From assembly GCA_945965245.1 (NCBI GenBank), contig CAMFNC010000024.1, forward strand, positions 1 through 6,612: a stretch of DNA of 6,612 bases, in the 5' to 3' direction. The notes below the pieces were generated by a model that worked only from the letters and a program-made list of their open reading frames with translations, ran no database searches and was not told the origin of the DNA. The DNA comes from an uncultured Porphyromonas sp. (GTDB lineage: Bacteria; Bacteroidota; Bacteroidia; Bacteroidales; Porphyromonadaceae). Below, in pieces: positions 6,611-6,612 of the stretch; within the stretch, counting starts at the first letter, position 1; the number at the start of each line of letters is the position of its first letter. The position numbers and the translations under genes were made by a program.

Positions 6611-6612
6611 TT

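Larger units (their letters stand above)
4969..6612. mobile_element. End of an integrated mobilizable element (relaxase module), continuing past the right edge
   Basis: A MobV relaxase gene, an upstream oriT-like region and a GTANNTTTGC site just beyond the mob stop lie together beside a conserved housekeeping gene, which points to integrated mobilizable DNA. No integrase, replication, primase or cargo gene is in view; these would lie to the right. The left limit is set provisionally at the attachment-like core. It could be anywhere from about 4740 to 5078, because no second copy of the junction is present for comparison. Confidence 0.55.

Overview
The window looks like chromosomal DNA of a member of the Bacteroidales carrying the end of an integrated mobilizable element. 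The evidence is a MobV-type relaxase of the kind found in Bacteroides mobilizable elements, promoter-like TAnnTTTG boxes, starts with no convincing Shine-Dalgarno sequence, and the character of the MutS and ABC-F proteins. Genus cannot be settled by eye. All supported genes lie on the minus strand, so they read from right to left.

Region 1 (1-4740, host backbone). Three tightly spaced minus-strand genes look like one operon: mutS (mismatch repair ATPase, 4691 to 2037), a maltose/galactoside O-acetyltransferase-like hexapeptide protein (2009 to 1440), and an ABC-F translation-factor ATPase (1425 to the left edge, truncated). The gaps are 27 and 14 bp with no terminator. The three products have no obvious shared biochemistry: DNA repair, small-molecule acetylation, and ribosome-associated ATPase.

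Region 2 (4692-5078, 387 bp without a gene). This is the probable host/element junction. It holds a degenerate promoter box just upstream of mutS, a dyad with overlapping direct repeats (4866-4896), and a perfect 13-bp inverted repeat (4946-4958 and 4994-5006). The inverted repeat encloses the minus-strand sequence GTACCTTTGC. That decamer fits both the Bacteroides -7 promoter consensus and the GTANNTTTGC core at which CTnDOT-type tyrosine recombinases integrate.

Region 3 (5079-6612, element). A complete MobV relaxase (6335 to 5079) is preceded by a 113-bp region with two strong dyads (6361-6382 and 6389-6434) that make a good oriT candidate. At the right edge is the C-terminal end of another minus-strand reading frame. 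Integrase, replication or primase genes and any cargo would lie beyond the right edge. Transcription of mob runs toward mutS with no clear terminator between them, so the insertion could influence mutS expression. I found no RNA gene, CRISPR array or insertion sequence.
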